Origin: Clostridiaceae bacterium | Lineage (GTDB): Bacteria > Bacillota > Clostridia > Oscillospirales > Acutalibacteraceae | Assembly: GCA_016302625.1 (NCBI GenBank) | Contig: JAEDNG010000085.1 | Span: forward strand, 1-5,012 | Length of the DNA stretch: 5,012 nucleotides | Direction of reading: 5' to 3' | Part shown: positions 1 to 5,012 of the stretch, one piece after another | Layout: every line of letters starts with the position of its first letter | Numbering within the stretch: the stretch's first letter is position 1 | Notes under the pieces: model-generated | Database searches by the model: none | Seen by the model: the letters and a program-made list of their open reading frames with translations, nothing else | Told to the model about the DNA's origin: nothing | Program-made: the position numbers and the translations under genes

Positions 1-22
1 TGTATCGTTTTTCGTTTTTTCG
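1..22 (+). terminator. Possible tail of an upstream terminator (cut by window edge)
   Basis: The first bases contain CG-T5-CG-T6-CG. This closely resembles the 3' side of the complete terminator after glnN (CCG-T5-CGC-T5). The left arm of any hairpin lies outside the window, so base pairing cannot be shown. The call rests on resemblance alone. Confidence 0.22.
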
Positions 23-47
23 CCCATAATATAATCGGGTGATTAAA

Positions 48-638
48 TTGAAAAAATTAAAGCTTATATTAATTTGCTTTATGTCCTGCGCGCTGTTAGT
101 CGGCGGCGGATATATTTATCTACAACGAAGCTTTAAGCCGGCTAAGGGAAACGCGTCCAAAATCCCTTATACATTTTCAGCTCCTGAAAACAAGGGAATG
201 ATGATTGAGCTTTGCGGCGACACTACCTTTTTGTACTTCAATTTTGAAGATGAAAAGCTAACGGTTATAATTCCGCCCGATTCCGATTATCGGGATGAAA
301 TTTACGGTTATCCTATCGACTTCAAGGTGAAATCCGATTATTCACTGCTTGCCGCAGTGATAGATTACGCGGGTGGGATAGAGCTGTCAGACGGCAATAC
401 TGTTTTAAGGTATACCGGTGTTCAGATTTCCGATATGTTAAGCCGCACTGCGGATATTACTGAGATTAAAAGAAGCATTATTAATTCACTTATCGCTCAG
501 GTTGCCGAAAGCGGAATAGACGAAGAGGTATTTAGCTATATAATTGAAAATTCCGAAACAAATCTAACCGTGCCGGACTGCTTTAATTGGGCGCAGTATA
601 TGGATAAGCTTTGCCGGAACGGAGGAATAATAAATTGA
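48..638 (+). CDS. Membrane-anchored protein with a shortened, degenerate LCP (LytR-CpsA-Psr)-like domain
   Basis: No exact family was recognised; this is a protein of about 196 residues. It has a short Lys-rich N-terminus (KKLK), one hydrophobic segment at about residues 6-25, and then an extracytoplasmic part. That part follows the order of LCP phosphotransferases. A DTTFLYFNFEDEKLTVI stretch resembles the LCP 'DT-ML-x-I-n-xxxkkvtl-SIPRD' strand pair. PIDFKVKSDY followed by IDYAGGIEL resembles 'P-I-D-yyv-x-v-df ... vDalGGVev'. YTGVQISDMLSRTADITEIKR resembles 'L-n-G-eqALaYvR.R..DD..R..RQ'. The segment between the first two blocks is much shorter than in true LCP enzymes, and most of the conserved arginines are absent. 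I infer a non-catalytic homologue, perhaps a cell-envelope scaffold. The start is uncertain. TTG at 48 has GGGTGA five bases upstream, the same Shine-Dalgarno form used by mcsA. GTG at 39, adding three residues, has none, and a stop at 27-29 closes the frame. The gene ends within the glnN promoter. Confidence 0.75.
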   Translation: MKKLKLILICFMSCALLVGGGYIYLQRSFKPAKGNASKIPYTFSAPENKGMMIELCGDTTFLYFNFEDEKLTVIIPPDSDYRDEIYGYPIDFKVKSDYSLLAAVIDYAGGIELSDGNTVLRYTGVQISDMLSRTADITEIKRSIINSLIAQVAESGIDEEVFSYIIENSETNLTVPDCFNWAQYMDKLCRNGGIIN

Positions 639-663
639 CAAACACTTGATTTTCAGATATACT
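635..663 (+). promoter_or_regulatory. Sigma-A promoter of glnN
   Basis: A perfect -35 box TTGACA (635-640) is followed by a 17-bp spacer and TATACT (658-663), a five-of-six match to the -10 consensus. The -35 box contains the TGA stop of the upstream gene. Transcription should start near 670, leaving a leader of roughly 24 bases before the TTG start of glnN. That is too short for a riboswitch or attenuator, and no operator was recognised around it. Confidence 0.82.
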
Positions 664-680
664 GTATATATTAAAACATC

Positions 681-688
681 AGGGGGAA
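681..688 (+). promoter_or_regulatory. Ribosome binding site that fixes the glnN start
   Basis: AGGGGGAA ends five bases before the TTG at 694. An ATG at 689-691 is out of frame, and no in-frame ATG lies nearby, so this site together with the promoter position selects TTG 694. Confidence 0.7.
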
Positions 689-693
689 ATGTT

Positions 694-2784
694 TTGGATA
701 AGGTAAGCGAGATTTTCGGAAGCAATGTATTCAACGATTCGGTCATGATTGAACGTCTGCCGAAGGATACATATAAGGTTTTAAAAAGCGCGATTAAAGA
801 GGGTAAATGTATCGACAGCAGTATTGCCGACACGGTTGCCGCCGCCATGAAGGATTGGGCGATTGAAAAGGGTGCGACCCATTTTACTCACTGGTTTCAG
901 CCGCTGACCGGCATAACCGCCGAAAAGCACGACAGTTTTATTTCTCCTACCGGGGACGGTCATATTATAATGGAATTTTCCGGCAAGGAGCTTATTAAGG
1001 GCGAGCCGGACGCCTCCTCTTTTCCGTCGGGCGGACTTCGCGCCACCTTTGAGGCAAGAGGCTACACCGCGTGGGATCCAAGCTCTTACGCCTTTGTGAA
1101 AGACGATACGCTTTGTATTCCGACCGCTTTCTGCTCCTACTGCGGCGAGGCATTGGATCAGAAAACTCCGTTACTTCGCAGTATGGACGCGATTAATAAA
1201 CAGGCGCTTCGCATAGTCCGTCTGTTCGGTATGGACGACGTTAAGCGTGTTAACACAACGGTCGGCCCCGAACAGGAATATTTCCTTGTCGATAAGGAAA
1301 TGTACGACCGCCGTCCCGACTTAATTTACTGCGGCAGAACGCTTATAGGCACAATGCCGCCAAAGGGTCAGGAGATGGACGACCATTATTTCGGCGTTTT
1401 ACAGCCGAGGGTTGCCGCCTTTATGCGCGACCTTGACAACGAGCTTTGGAAATTGGGAGTGCTCGCCAAAACCGAGCATAACGAGGTTGCTCCCGCTCAG
1501 CATGAGCTGGCGCCGATTTTCACAACCACAAATATAGCCGCCGACCACAATCAGCTTACAATGGAAATGATGAAGAAAACCGCGCTTAAGCACGGGCTTG
1601 TCTGTCTTTTGCACGAAAAGCCGTTTGACGGCGTAAACGGCAGCGGAAAGCACAATAACTGGTCGCTTTCCACCGATACCGGCGTTAATTTCTTAAATCC
1701 GGGCAAAAATCCGAGCGAAAACCGACTGTTTCTTTTAACTCTTGCCGCTGTAATAAAGGCGGTTGACGAGCATCAGGACCTGCTCAGAATATCTGTCGCA
1801 ACTGCGGGCAACGACCACCGTTTAGGCGCTAACGAGGCGCCGCCGGCGATTATTTCAATGTTTTTGGGCGATGAGCTTACCGATTTGCTCGAATCCATCG
1901 AAAACGGTGTTCATCATGACAATGTAAAGCGTGTTAAAATGACGGTAGGTGCCGACATAATACCCTTTATCAGAAAGGATAATACCGACCGCAACCGCAC
2001 CTCGCCCTTTGCTTTTACCGGAAACAAGTTTGAGTTCAGAATGTTAGGCTCCGCCTCATCAATTTCGGACACAAACGTTATGCTTAACACCATGATAGCC
2101 GACGTTTTCTCTGAATTTGCGGACAGATTGGAAAAAACCGATGATTTTGATACCGAGCTTCGCGAGATTATCAAGGAAACAATGAGCTCTCACAAGCGGA
2201 TTTTATTCAACGGCGACGGTTATTCGGAGGAATGGCAGAAGGAGGCGGAAAAACGCGGTCTGCTTAATTTAAAGAGCACCGTGGACGCGCTTCCGCTTTT
2301 GAAATCAGAAGAAAACATAGCCATGTTTGAGCGGCAGGGGGTATTAAGCCGCGCGGAAATCAATTCGAGGGTTGATATCGTACTTGAAAACTATTCAAAG
2401 GTCATTCATATTGAAGCGCTTACCTTGATAGAAATGATGAACCGTCAGGTAATTCCGGCGATAAGCGAGTATAACGACCGTCTGTGTACGGGTCTTATTA
2501 ATAAACGCAGCTTAGGCATGAAATTCGACGATCTTGCAGATACCGAAATTATAGCCCGCCTATCCGCCGCCGGAAGTGAGATATACAAGCTTACCGACAG
2601 CCTTAAAATGGCGGTTGCGTCTGCAGAAAAAATACCCGATATGGAAGAGCGCGCGGTAATGTATCACGATACGGTATTAAAGCTTATGACCGATATCAGA
2701 AAATACGCCGACAGCGCCGAGGCGGTAGTTTCAAAGGATTACTGGCCGTATCCGAGCTACGGTGAGCTCCTGTTTAATATTTAA
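694..2784 (+). CDS. glnN: Glutamine synthetase type III (GlnN family)
   Basis: This cytoplasmic enzyme makes glutamine from glutamate, ammonia and ATP, the entry step of ammonia assimilation. At 696 residues it has the usual GSIII size (about 700), far longer than GSI at about 450. The N-terminus (EIFGSNVFNDSVMIERLP) is typical of clostridial GSIII. Further landmarks are FTHWFQP (64-70), the SFPSGGLRATFEARGYTAWD stretch, GPEQEYF (191-197) with metal/substrate-site glutamates, HNEVAPAQHELAP (262-274), NGSGKHNNWS (315-324, the nucleotide/ammonia-site region) and NRTSPFAFTGNKFEFRMLGS (434-453). A long GSIII-specific C-terminal region follows to residue 696. The reading frame also runs upstream to a TTG at 646, but that codon lies inside the promoter, and homologues begin at the DKVSEIFG region, so TTG 694 is preferred. 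The gene appears monocistronic, with its own promoter and a strong terminator. No disrupted motif is seen. GSIII enzymes are known as large dodecamers. Confidence 0.97.
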   Translation: MDKVSEIFGSNVFNDSVMIERLPKDTYKVLKSAIKEGKCIDSSIADTVAAAMKDWAIEKGATHFTHWFQPLTGITAEKHDSFISPTGDGHIIMEFSGKELIKGEPDASSFPSGGLRATFEARGYTAWDPSSYAFVKDDTLCIPTAFCSYCGEALDQKTPLLRSMDAINKQALRIVRLFGMDDVKRVNTTVGPEQEYFLVDKEMYDRRPDLIYCGRTLIGTMPPKGQEMDDHYFGVLQPRVAAFMRDLDNELWKLGVLAKTEHNEVAPAQHELAPIFTTTNIAADHNQLTMEMMKKTALKHGLVCLLHEKPFDGVNGSGKHNNWSLSTDTGVNFLNPGKNPSENRLFLLTLAAVIKAVDEHQDLLRISVATAGNDHRLGANEAPPAIISMFLGDELTDLLESIENGVHHDNVKRVKMTVGADIIPFIRKDNTDRNRTSPFAFTGNKFEFRMLGSASSISDTNVMLNTMIADVFSEFADRLEKTDDFDTELREIIKETMSSHKRILFNGDGYSEEWQKEAEKRGLLNLKSTVDALPLLKSEENIAMFERQGVLSRAEINSRVDIVLENYSKVIHIEALTLIEMMNRQVIPAISEYNDRLCTGLINKRSLGMKFDDLADTEIIARLSAAGSEIYKLTDSLKMAVASAEKIPDMEERAVMYHDTVLKLMTDIRKYADSAEAVVSKDYWPYPSYGELLFNI

Positions 2785-2790
2785 CTTATG

Positions 2791-2822
2791 AAAAAACGGA
2801 TGCCTTTCGGGCATCCGTTTTT
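2791..2822. terminator. Bidirectional intrinsic terminator between glnN and the convergent small gene
   Basis: An 8-bp GC-rich stem, CGGATGCC (2797-2804) with GGCATCCG (2810-2817), closes a 5-base loop. It is flanked by A6 on the left (2791-2796) and T5 on the right (2818-2822), with a further T5 at 2826-2830. It begins seven bases after the glnN stop. Read on the minus strand, the A tract becomes a T6 tail, so the same hairpin can end transcripts of the 2842-2979 gene. Confidence 0.92.
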
Positions 2823-2841
2823 CGCTTTTTACTATGGATTA

Positions 2842-2979
2842 TCAGCAGCAACCGCAGTTGTTGTCGCATCCGCAGTTATTGGAGCAGCCGTTATTGCCCC
2901 AACCGCCGCCGCAGCAGCAGAAGATGAGTATTAAGATTATAATCCAGGTACAGCCGTTTCCGCCAAAGCAATTGTTCAT
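2842..2979 (-). CDS. 45-residue Cys/Gly/Asn-rich membrane peptide (resembles 'chorion class high-cysteine HCB protein 13')
   Basis: On the minus strand an ATG at 2979 is preceded by a near-perfect Shine-Dalgarno AGGAGGT (2993-2987) seven bases away. The ATG opens a 45-codon frame ending in TGA at 2842. The product has a short MNNCFGGNGC head, a very hydrophobic run TWIIILILIF (11-20) leading into CCCGGGW, and a polar tail with a tandem NNCGC motif (34-38 and 40-44). It contains 11 Cys, 10 Gly and 9 Asn in 45 residues. I recall similar peptides in Oscillospiraceae genomes under the misleading database name 'chorion class high-cysteine HCB protein 13'. Their function is unknown to me. It is probably membrane-associated. 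The Cys-rich tail could bind metal, form disulfides or cross-link, but nothing in the sequence decides this. The gene stands alone, convergent with glnN and divergent from ctsR. The forward frame covering the same bases (2834-3043) is a Gln/Pro-rich artefact of this gene. Confidence 0.85.
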   Translation of the reverse strand: MNNCFGGNGCTWIIILILIFCCCGGGWGNNGCSNNCGCDNNCGCC

Positions 2980-2986
2980 TAAAAAG

Positions 2987-2993
2987 ACCTCCT
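2987..2993 (-). promoter_or_regulatory. Ribosome binding site of the 45-residue peptide gene
   Basis: ACCTCCT on the plus strand reads AGGAGGT on the minus strand, complementary to the 16S rRNA tail, seven bases from the ATG. It is the strongest Shine-Dalgarno in the window and is the main proof that the small minus-strand frame is a real gene. Confidence 0.85.
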
Positions 2994-3070
2994 TTTTTGT
3001 TTACATCACATACTATGCGATATTTTTATTTGTGTTACTGTGATTAAGATGTAAATAGTTTATTAAATTT
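2994..3070 (-). promoter_or_regulatory. Upstream region of the small cysteine-rich gene, promoter not clearly identified
   Basis: This AT-rich region must hold the promoter of the minus-strand gene. No convincing sigma-A pair is seen. On the minus strand, CATAGTATG (3017-3009) sits about 30 bases before the start codon. It resembles the CATA-type -10 elements of sporulation sigma factors (sigma E/K), with an AC 16 bases upstream as in sigma-K promoters. The resemblance is partial and could be chance. The region is bracketed by an 8-bp inverted repeat, TTTACATC (3000-3007) and GATGTAAA (3048-3055). Confidence 0.25.
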
Positions 3071-3080
3071 AATAAAAACA

Positions 3081-3097
3081 TTTGACTTTTACTGACT
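3081..3097 (-). promoter_or_regulatory. CtsR operator, left copy
   Basis: On the minus strand this reads AGTCAGTAAAAGTCAAA. It fits the CtsR box, two heptads of the RGTCAAA type separated by three bases, with two mismatches in the first heptad. It covers the whole -35 element of the ctsR promoter, so bound CtsR would block RNA polymerase. Confidence 0.82.
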
Positions 3098-3109
3098 TTT
3101 GAGTATAAT
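3082..3109 (+). promoter_or_regulatory. Sigma-A promoter of the ctsR operon
   Basis: TTGACT (3082-3087, five of six matches) and a perfect TATAAT (3104-3109) are separated by 16 bp. The predicted start near 3116 gives a leader of about 27 bases to the ctsR ATG. Both flanks of the -10 element are occupied by CtsR-type operator copies, which indicates autoregulated, heat-inducible expression of the operon. Confidence 0.88.
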
Positions 3110-3112
3110 TAT

Positions 3113-3129
3113 AGTCAGTAAAAGTCAAA
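3113..3129 (+). promoter_or_regulatory. CtsR operator, right copy
   Basis: This is AGTCAGTAAAAGTCAAA, an exact inverted copy of the 3081-3097 site, with 15 bp between the two. It covers the predicted transcription start and lies immediately before the ctsR Shine-Dalgarno (AGAGGA, 3131-3136). Confidence 0.85.
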
Positions 3130-3142
3130 AAGAGGAATAACC

Positions 3143-3598
3143 ATGAGAATGAGTGATTTAATAACACGGGAAATAATTAAAATGCTGAATGAGTCGTCGG
3201 CTAACACCGCCGAAATTCAGCGTAATGAGTTCGCGAATTCAATCGGCTGTGCGCCGAGCCAGATTAACTATGTGCTTTCTTCACGCTTTACGCCCGAACA
3301 CGGCTATATTATCGAAAGCCGCCGAGGCGGGGGAGGATATATAAGAATAAAGCGTGTGGTCTTAAACCATACCTCGGCGCTTATGCACATAATCAACTCT
3401 ATAGGCGATACGGTTGACCCTATGACTACAAGGATAGTAATAGAAAACTGCATTAATTCAGGAATTATTACTCCTGATGTCGCCCATATTATTGCGTCGG
3501 CGGTTTCGGGCACGGTCATGCAGTCTGTACCGGTCGAGTACCGCGACTCACTGAGGGCAGCGCTGCTTAAACAGCTGCTCTTAACACAAATTAAATGA
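3143..3598 (+). CDS. ctsR: Transcriptional repressor CtsR (class III stress regulator)
   Basis: CtsR is a dimeric winged-helix repressor of clp and related stress genes, released by heat and protein stress. The 151-residue length is normal for the family. Residues 1-70 hold the DNA-binding domain: the recognition region APSQINYVLSSRFTPEHGYIIES (37-59) leads to the glycine-rich wing RRGGGGYIRI (60-69). The tetraglycine at 62-65 is the family signature and acts as a heat sensor in Bacillus/Geobacillus CtsR. Arg61, just before it, corresponds to the wing arginine phosphorylated by McsB there. The C-terminal half (about 71-151) is the helical dimerisation/Clp-interaction domain. ATG 3143 has AGAGGA six bases upstream. 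A second ATG at codon 3 is less well spaced. The gene is first in a ctsR-mcsA-mcsB operon, 17 bases before mcsA, and two CtsR boxes in its own promoter imply negative autoregulation. Confidence 0.97.
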   Translation: MRMSDLITREIIKMLNESSANTAEIQRNEFANSIGCAPSQINYVLSSRFTPEHGYIIESRRGGGGYIRIKRVVLNHTSALMHIINSIGDTVDPMTTRIVIENCINSGIITPDVAHIIASAVSGTVMQSVPVEYRDSLRAALLKQLLLTQIK

Positions 3599-3615
3599 TA
3601 TAAGGGTGAATTTTT

Positions 3616-4113
3616 ATGCTATGCGATAAATGCGGAAAAAACAATGCTACCACACATATTAAGCAGATAGTAAACGGCGTCGTGACCGAGCGCAACCTCT
3701 GCGGCTACTGCGCCGCTAAGGAGGGCTATTCAAAGCTGTCAAGCGGCGGTCTTGCGGATATGTTAGCCTCAATGCTCGGCGATATTTCAGGTATGGCGCT
3801 GTCGGATAACGCGGTTCGCTGTCCTGTCTGCGGCGCTTCGTTTTCTGATATTGCCGAGACAGGCAAGGTTGGCTGCGCGGATTGCTATAAAACCTTTTAC
3901 AGCGAGCTGCTGCCTTATTTAAAACGTGTTCACGGCAGTGTAAAGCACGCGGGTAAAATTCCTAACAGCGCTCCGCTTGCGGTAAAGCCTAAAGAAGAAA
4001 CGGCGGATACCCTGCGTATGGAATTAAACCGCCTTGTAAGCGAGGAAAAATTCGAGGAGGCGGCGGTTGTCCGCGATAAAATAAAACAGCTGGAGGAAAA
4101 GGATAATGAGTAG
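3616..4113 (+). CDS. mcsA: McsA, zinc-binding activator of the McsB arginine kinase
   Basis: McsA binds and activates McsB and takes part in the control of CtsR and ClpC. The 165-residue protein has four CxxC pairs: Cys3/6, Cys29/32, Cys69/72 and Cys87/90. They form two zinc-type modules joined by a Gly/Ser/Met-rich linker (about 39-65). After a variable region (about 104-128), the C-terminus (about 130-163, with LVSEEKFEEAAVVRDKIKQLE) is a UVR motif, the helical hairpin also found in UvrB/UvrC and ClpC. All eight cysteines are intact. ATG 3616 has GGGTGA six bases upstream. The gene follows ctsR by 17 bases, and its last codons overlap the start of mcsB by 8 bases, which suggests translational coupling and matched production of the two partners. 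Length and domain order are typical of Firmicutes McsA. Confidence 0.96.
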   Translation: MLCDKCGKNNATTHIKQIVNGVVTERNLCGYCAAKEGYSKLSSGGLADMLASMLGDISGMALSDNAVRCPVCGASFSDIAETGKVGCADCYKTFYSELLPYLKRVHGSVKHAGKIPNSAPLAVKPKEETADTLRMELNRLVSEEKFEEAAVVRDKIKQLEEKDNE

Positions 4114-5012
4114 TTGGTATATGTCTCACGCTCCCGAGGACGATATAGCGGTAAGCACGAGAATAAGGCTTGCGCGCAATCTTTTGGGAATACCTTTTCC
4201 GGCACGTATGACAAATGAACAGCGGCGCGAGCTTAATACAAGGGTTAAAAACGCTGTTGCCGATAGCAATACTCCATTTGCCAAATCACTTAAATATATC
4301 GAAATGTGTGACATTCCGAAAACCGAGGTACAGGCGATGGTTGAGCGCCATGTGATAAGTCCGGAATTTGCCGCCGCAGACGATGACAGAGCAATCATAC
4401 TTTCAGCTGATGAGAGCATAAGCATAATGATAGGCGAGGAGGATCACATTAGAATACAGGTGATTTTAGGCGGACTTCAGCTTGAAAAGGCATACGATAT
4501 CGCCGAGCAGTTGGATACCCTGCTTTACGATTCGCTTCATTTTGCGTTTGATAAAAATTTAGGCTTTTTAACCGAGTGCCCGACCAATCTCGGAACGGGA
4601 CTCCGCGCGTCGGTCATGCTTCATCTGCCGGTTATTGAATCAAGCGGCGAGATTTCGCGCCTTGCGGATTCGGTCGGAAAGATAGGCTTTACCGTCCGCG
4701 GAATGTACGGCGAGGGCTCAAAAGCGAAAGCCGCCATGTATCAGGTTTCAAATCAGATAACGCTTGGTATCAGCGAGAAAAACGCGATAGACAATCTTAA
4801 TATAATCACCCGCCAGCTAATGGAAAAGGAACGCGGCGAAAGGGAAGCGCTTAACCGCATAAAGCTTGAGGATATGTGCTTCAGAGCGCTCGGAACGCTT
4901 CAAAACTGCCGTATTCTTTCAAGCGAGGAAATGATGAATTTGCTGTCGTTGATTAAACTCGGAATAAGTATGGGCATAATTAAATCAGAAGTTTTGCCGG
5001 TAAAGCTTTTAA
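4106..5012 (+). CDS. mcsB: McsB, protein-arginine kinase (3' end outside the window)
   Basis: McsB phosphorylates arginines on CtsR and on damaged proteins, and phosphoarginine marks them for the ClpCP protease. The fold is that of phosphagen (creatine/arginine) kinases without their N-terminal domain. The window holds 302 codons of a family usually about 350 long; the frame is open to the edge, so it is truncated by the window and not broken. Visible motifs are STRIRLARN (17-25, nucleotide-phosphate-binding arginines), GEEDHIRIQ (110-118, equivalent to the phosphagen-kinase 'NEEDH' loop with its catalytic Glu), CPTNLGTGLRASVMLHLP (from Cys158, the active-site cysteine signature) and RGMYGEGS (198-205, the second acidic active-site loop). 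The C-terminal phosphoarginine-binding part lies beyond the edge. The ATG at 4106 has GGAGG nine bases upstream, inside mcsA, and overlaps the mcsA stop region. clpC is the expected next gene but is not seen. Confidence 0.97.
   Translation, partial: MSSWYMSHAPEDDIAVSTRIRLARNLLGIPFPARMTNEQRRELNTRVKNAVADSNTPFAKSLKYIEMCDIPKTEVQAMVERHVISPEFAAADDDRAIILSADESISIMIGEEDHIRIQVILGGLQLEKAYDIAEQLDTLLYDSLHFAFDKNLGFLTECPTNLGTGLRASVMLHLPVIESSGEISRLADSVGKIGFTVRGMYGEGSKAKAAMYQVSNQITLGISEKNAIDNLNIITRQLMEKERGEREALNRIKLEDMCFRALGTLQNCRILSSEEMMNLLSLIKLGISMGIIKSEVLPVKLL

Noticed and set aside
30..35. Perfect TATAAT just before the first gene
   Set aside because: No acceptable -35 element lies 16-18 bases upstream, and transcription would begin at or after the candidate GTG start and Shine-Dalgarno, so it is more likely chance in AT-rich sequence.
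84..92. Possible lipobox cysteine in the first protein (FMSC)
   Set aside because: The -3 position is Phe, the hydrophobic run before it is short, and hydrophobic residues continue after the Cys, which fits a membrane anchor better than a lipoprotein signal.
646..693. Upstream extension of glnN from a TTG at 646
   Set aside because: The codon lies inside the promoter spacer, has no ribosome binding site, and would add residues that GSIII proteins lack.
564..2174. Minus-strand frames opposite the first gene and glnN (564-848, 781-963, 1399-1653, 1914-2174)
   Set aside because: They lie wholly or largely opposite well-supported coding sequence, have no recognisable domains and look like antisense shadows.
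2834..3043. Forward 69-codon frame rich in Gln and Pro
   Set aside because: It has no Shine-Dalgarno, starts right after the glnN terminator, and its Gln/Pro richness is simply the complement of Cys/Gly/Asn codons in the minus-strand peptide gene, which has a strong ribosome binding site.
3304..4425. Minus-strand frames opposite ctsR, mcsA and mcsB (3304-3519, 3930-4214, 4126-4425)
   Set aside because: They overlap highly conserved genes in the opposite direction and read as low-complexity Ser/Leu/Ile-rich translations without family features.
694..5012. Functional link between glnN and the ctsR operon
   Set aside because: A terminator, a convergent small gene and a separate regulated promoter lie between them, so proximity alone does not support a shared pathway.

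Overview
This window looks like chromosome from a low-G+C Gram-positive anaerobe of the class Clostridia, most likely Oscillospiraceae/Ruminococcaceae. Three things suggest this: a type III glutamine synthetase, a ctsR-mcsA-mcsB operon, and a tiny Cys/Gly/Asn-rich membrane peptide of a kind I recall from that family. Ribosome binding sites are strong, and several genes appear to use TTG starts. The taxonomic placement is inferred from gene content only.

Layout, left to right. At 1-22 there is a T-rich run that may be the tail of an upstream terminator. At 48-638 (+) lies a membrane-anchored protein that looks like a shortened, probably inactive relative of the LytR-CpsA-Psr (LCP) cell-wall ligases. 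A near-consensus sigma-A promoter (635-663) overlaps its stop codon and drives glnN, type III glutamine synthetase (694-2784, +), which ends in a strong hairpin terminator (about 2791-2822). That hairpin carries A/T tracts on both sides, so it can also serve the convergent 45-residue gene at 2842-2979 (-), which lies opposite a spurious forward reading frame. The intergenic region 2980-3142 holds the upstream region of this small gene and, facing the other way, the ctsR promoter. An exact 17-bp inverted repeat of CtsR-box type flanks the -10 element of that promoter.

The right third is the classical class III heat-shock operon: ctsR (3143-3598), mcsA (3616-4113) and mcsB (from 4106, running off the right edge). 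In this system CtsR represses its own operon and clp genes. McsA activates the protein-arginine kinase McsB, which acts on CtsR and marks damaged proteins for ClpCP. A clpC gene is expected just beyond the window but cannot be seen.

I see no mobile element, CRISPR array, tRNA or rRNA. Most of the window is well-understood housekeeping sequence. The least explained items are the 45-residue cysteine-rich peptide, the degenerate LCP-like protein and the inverted-repeat architecture in the 2980-3142 region.
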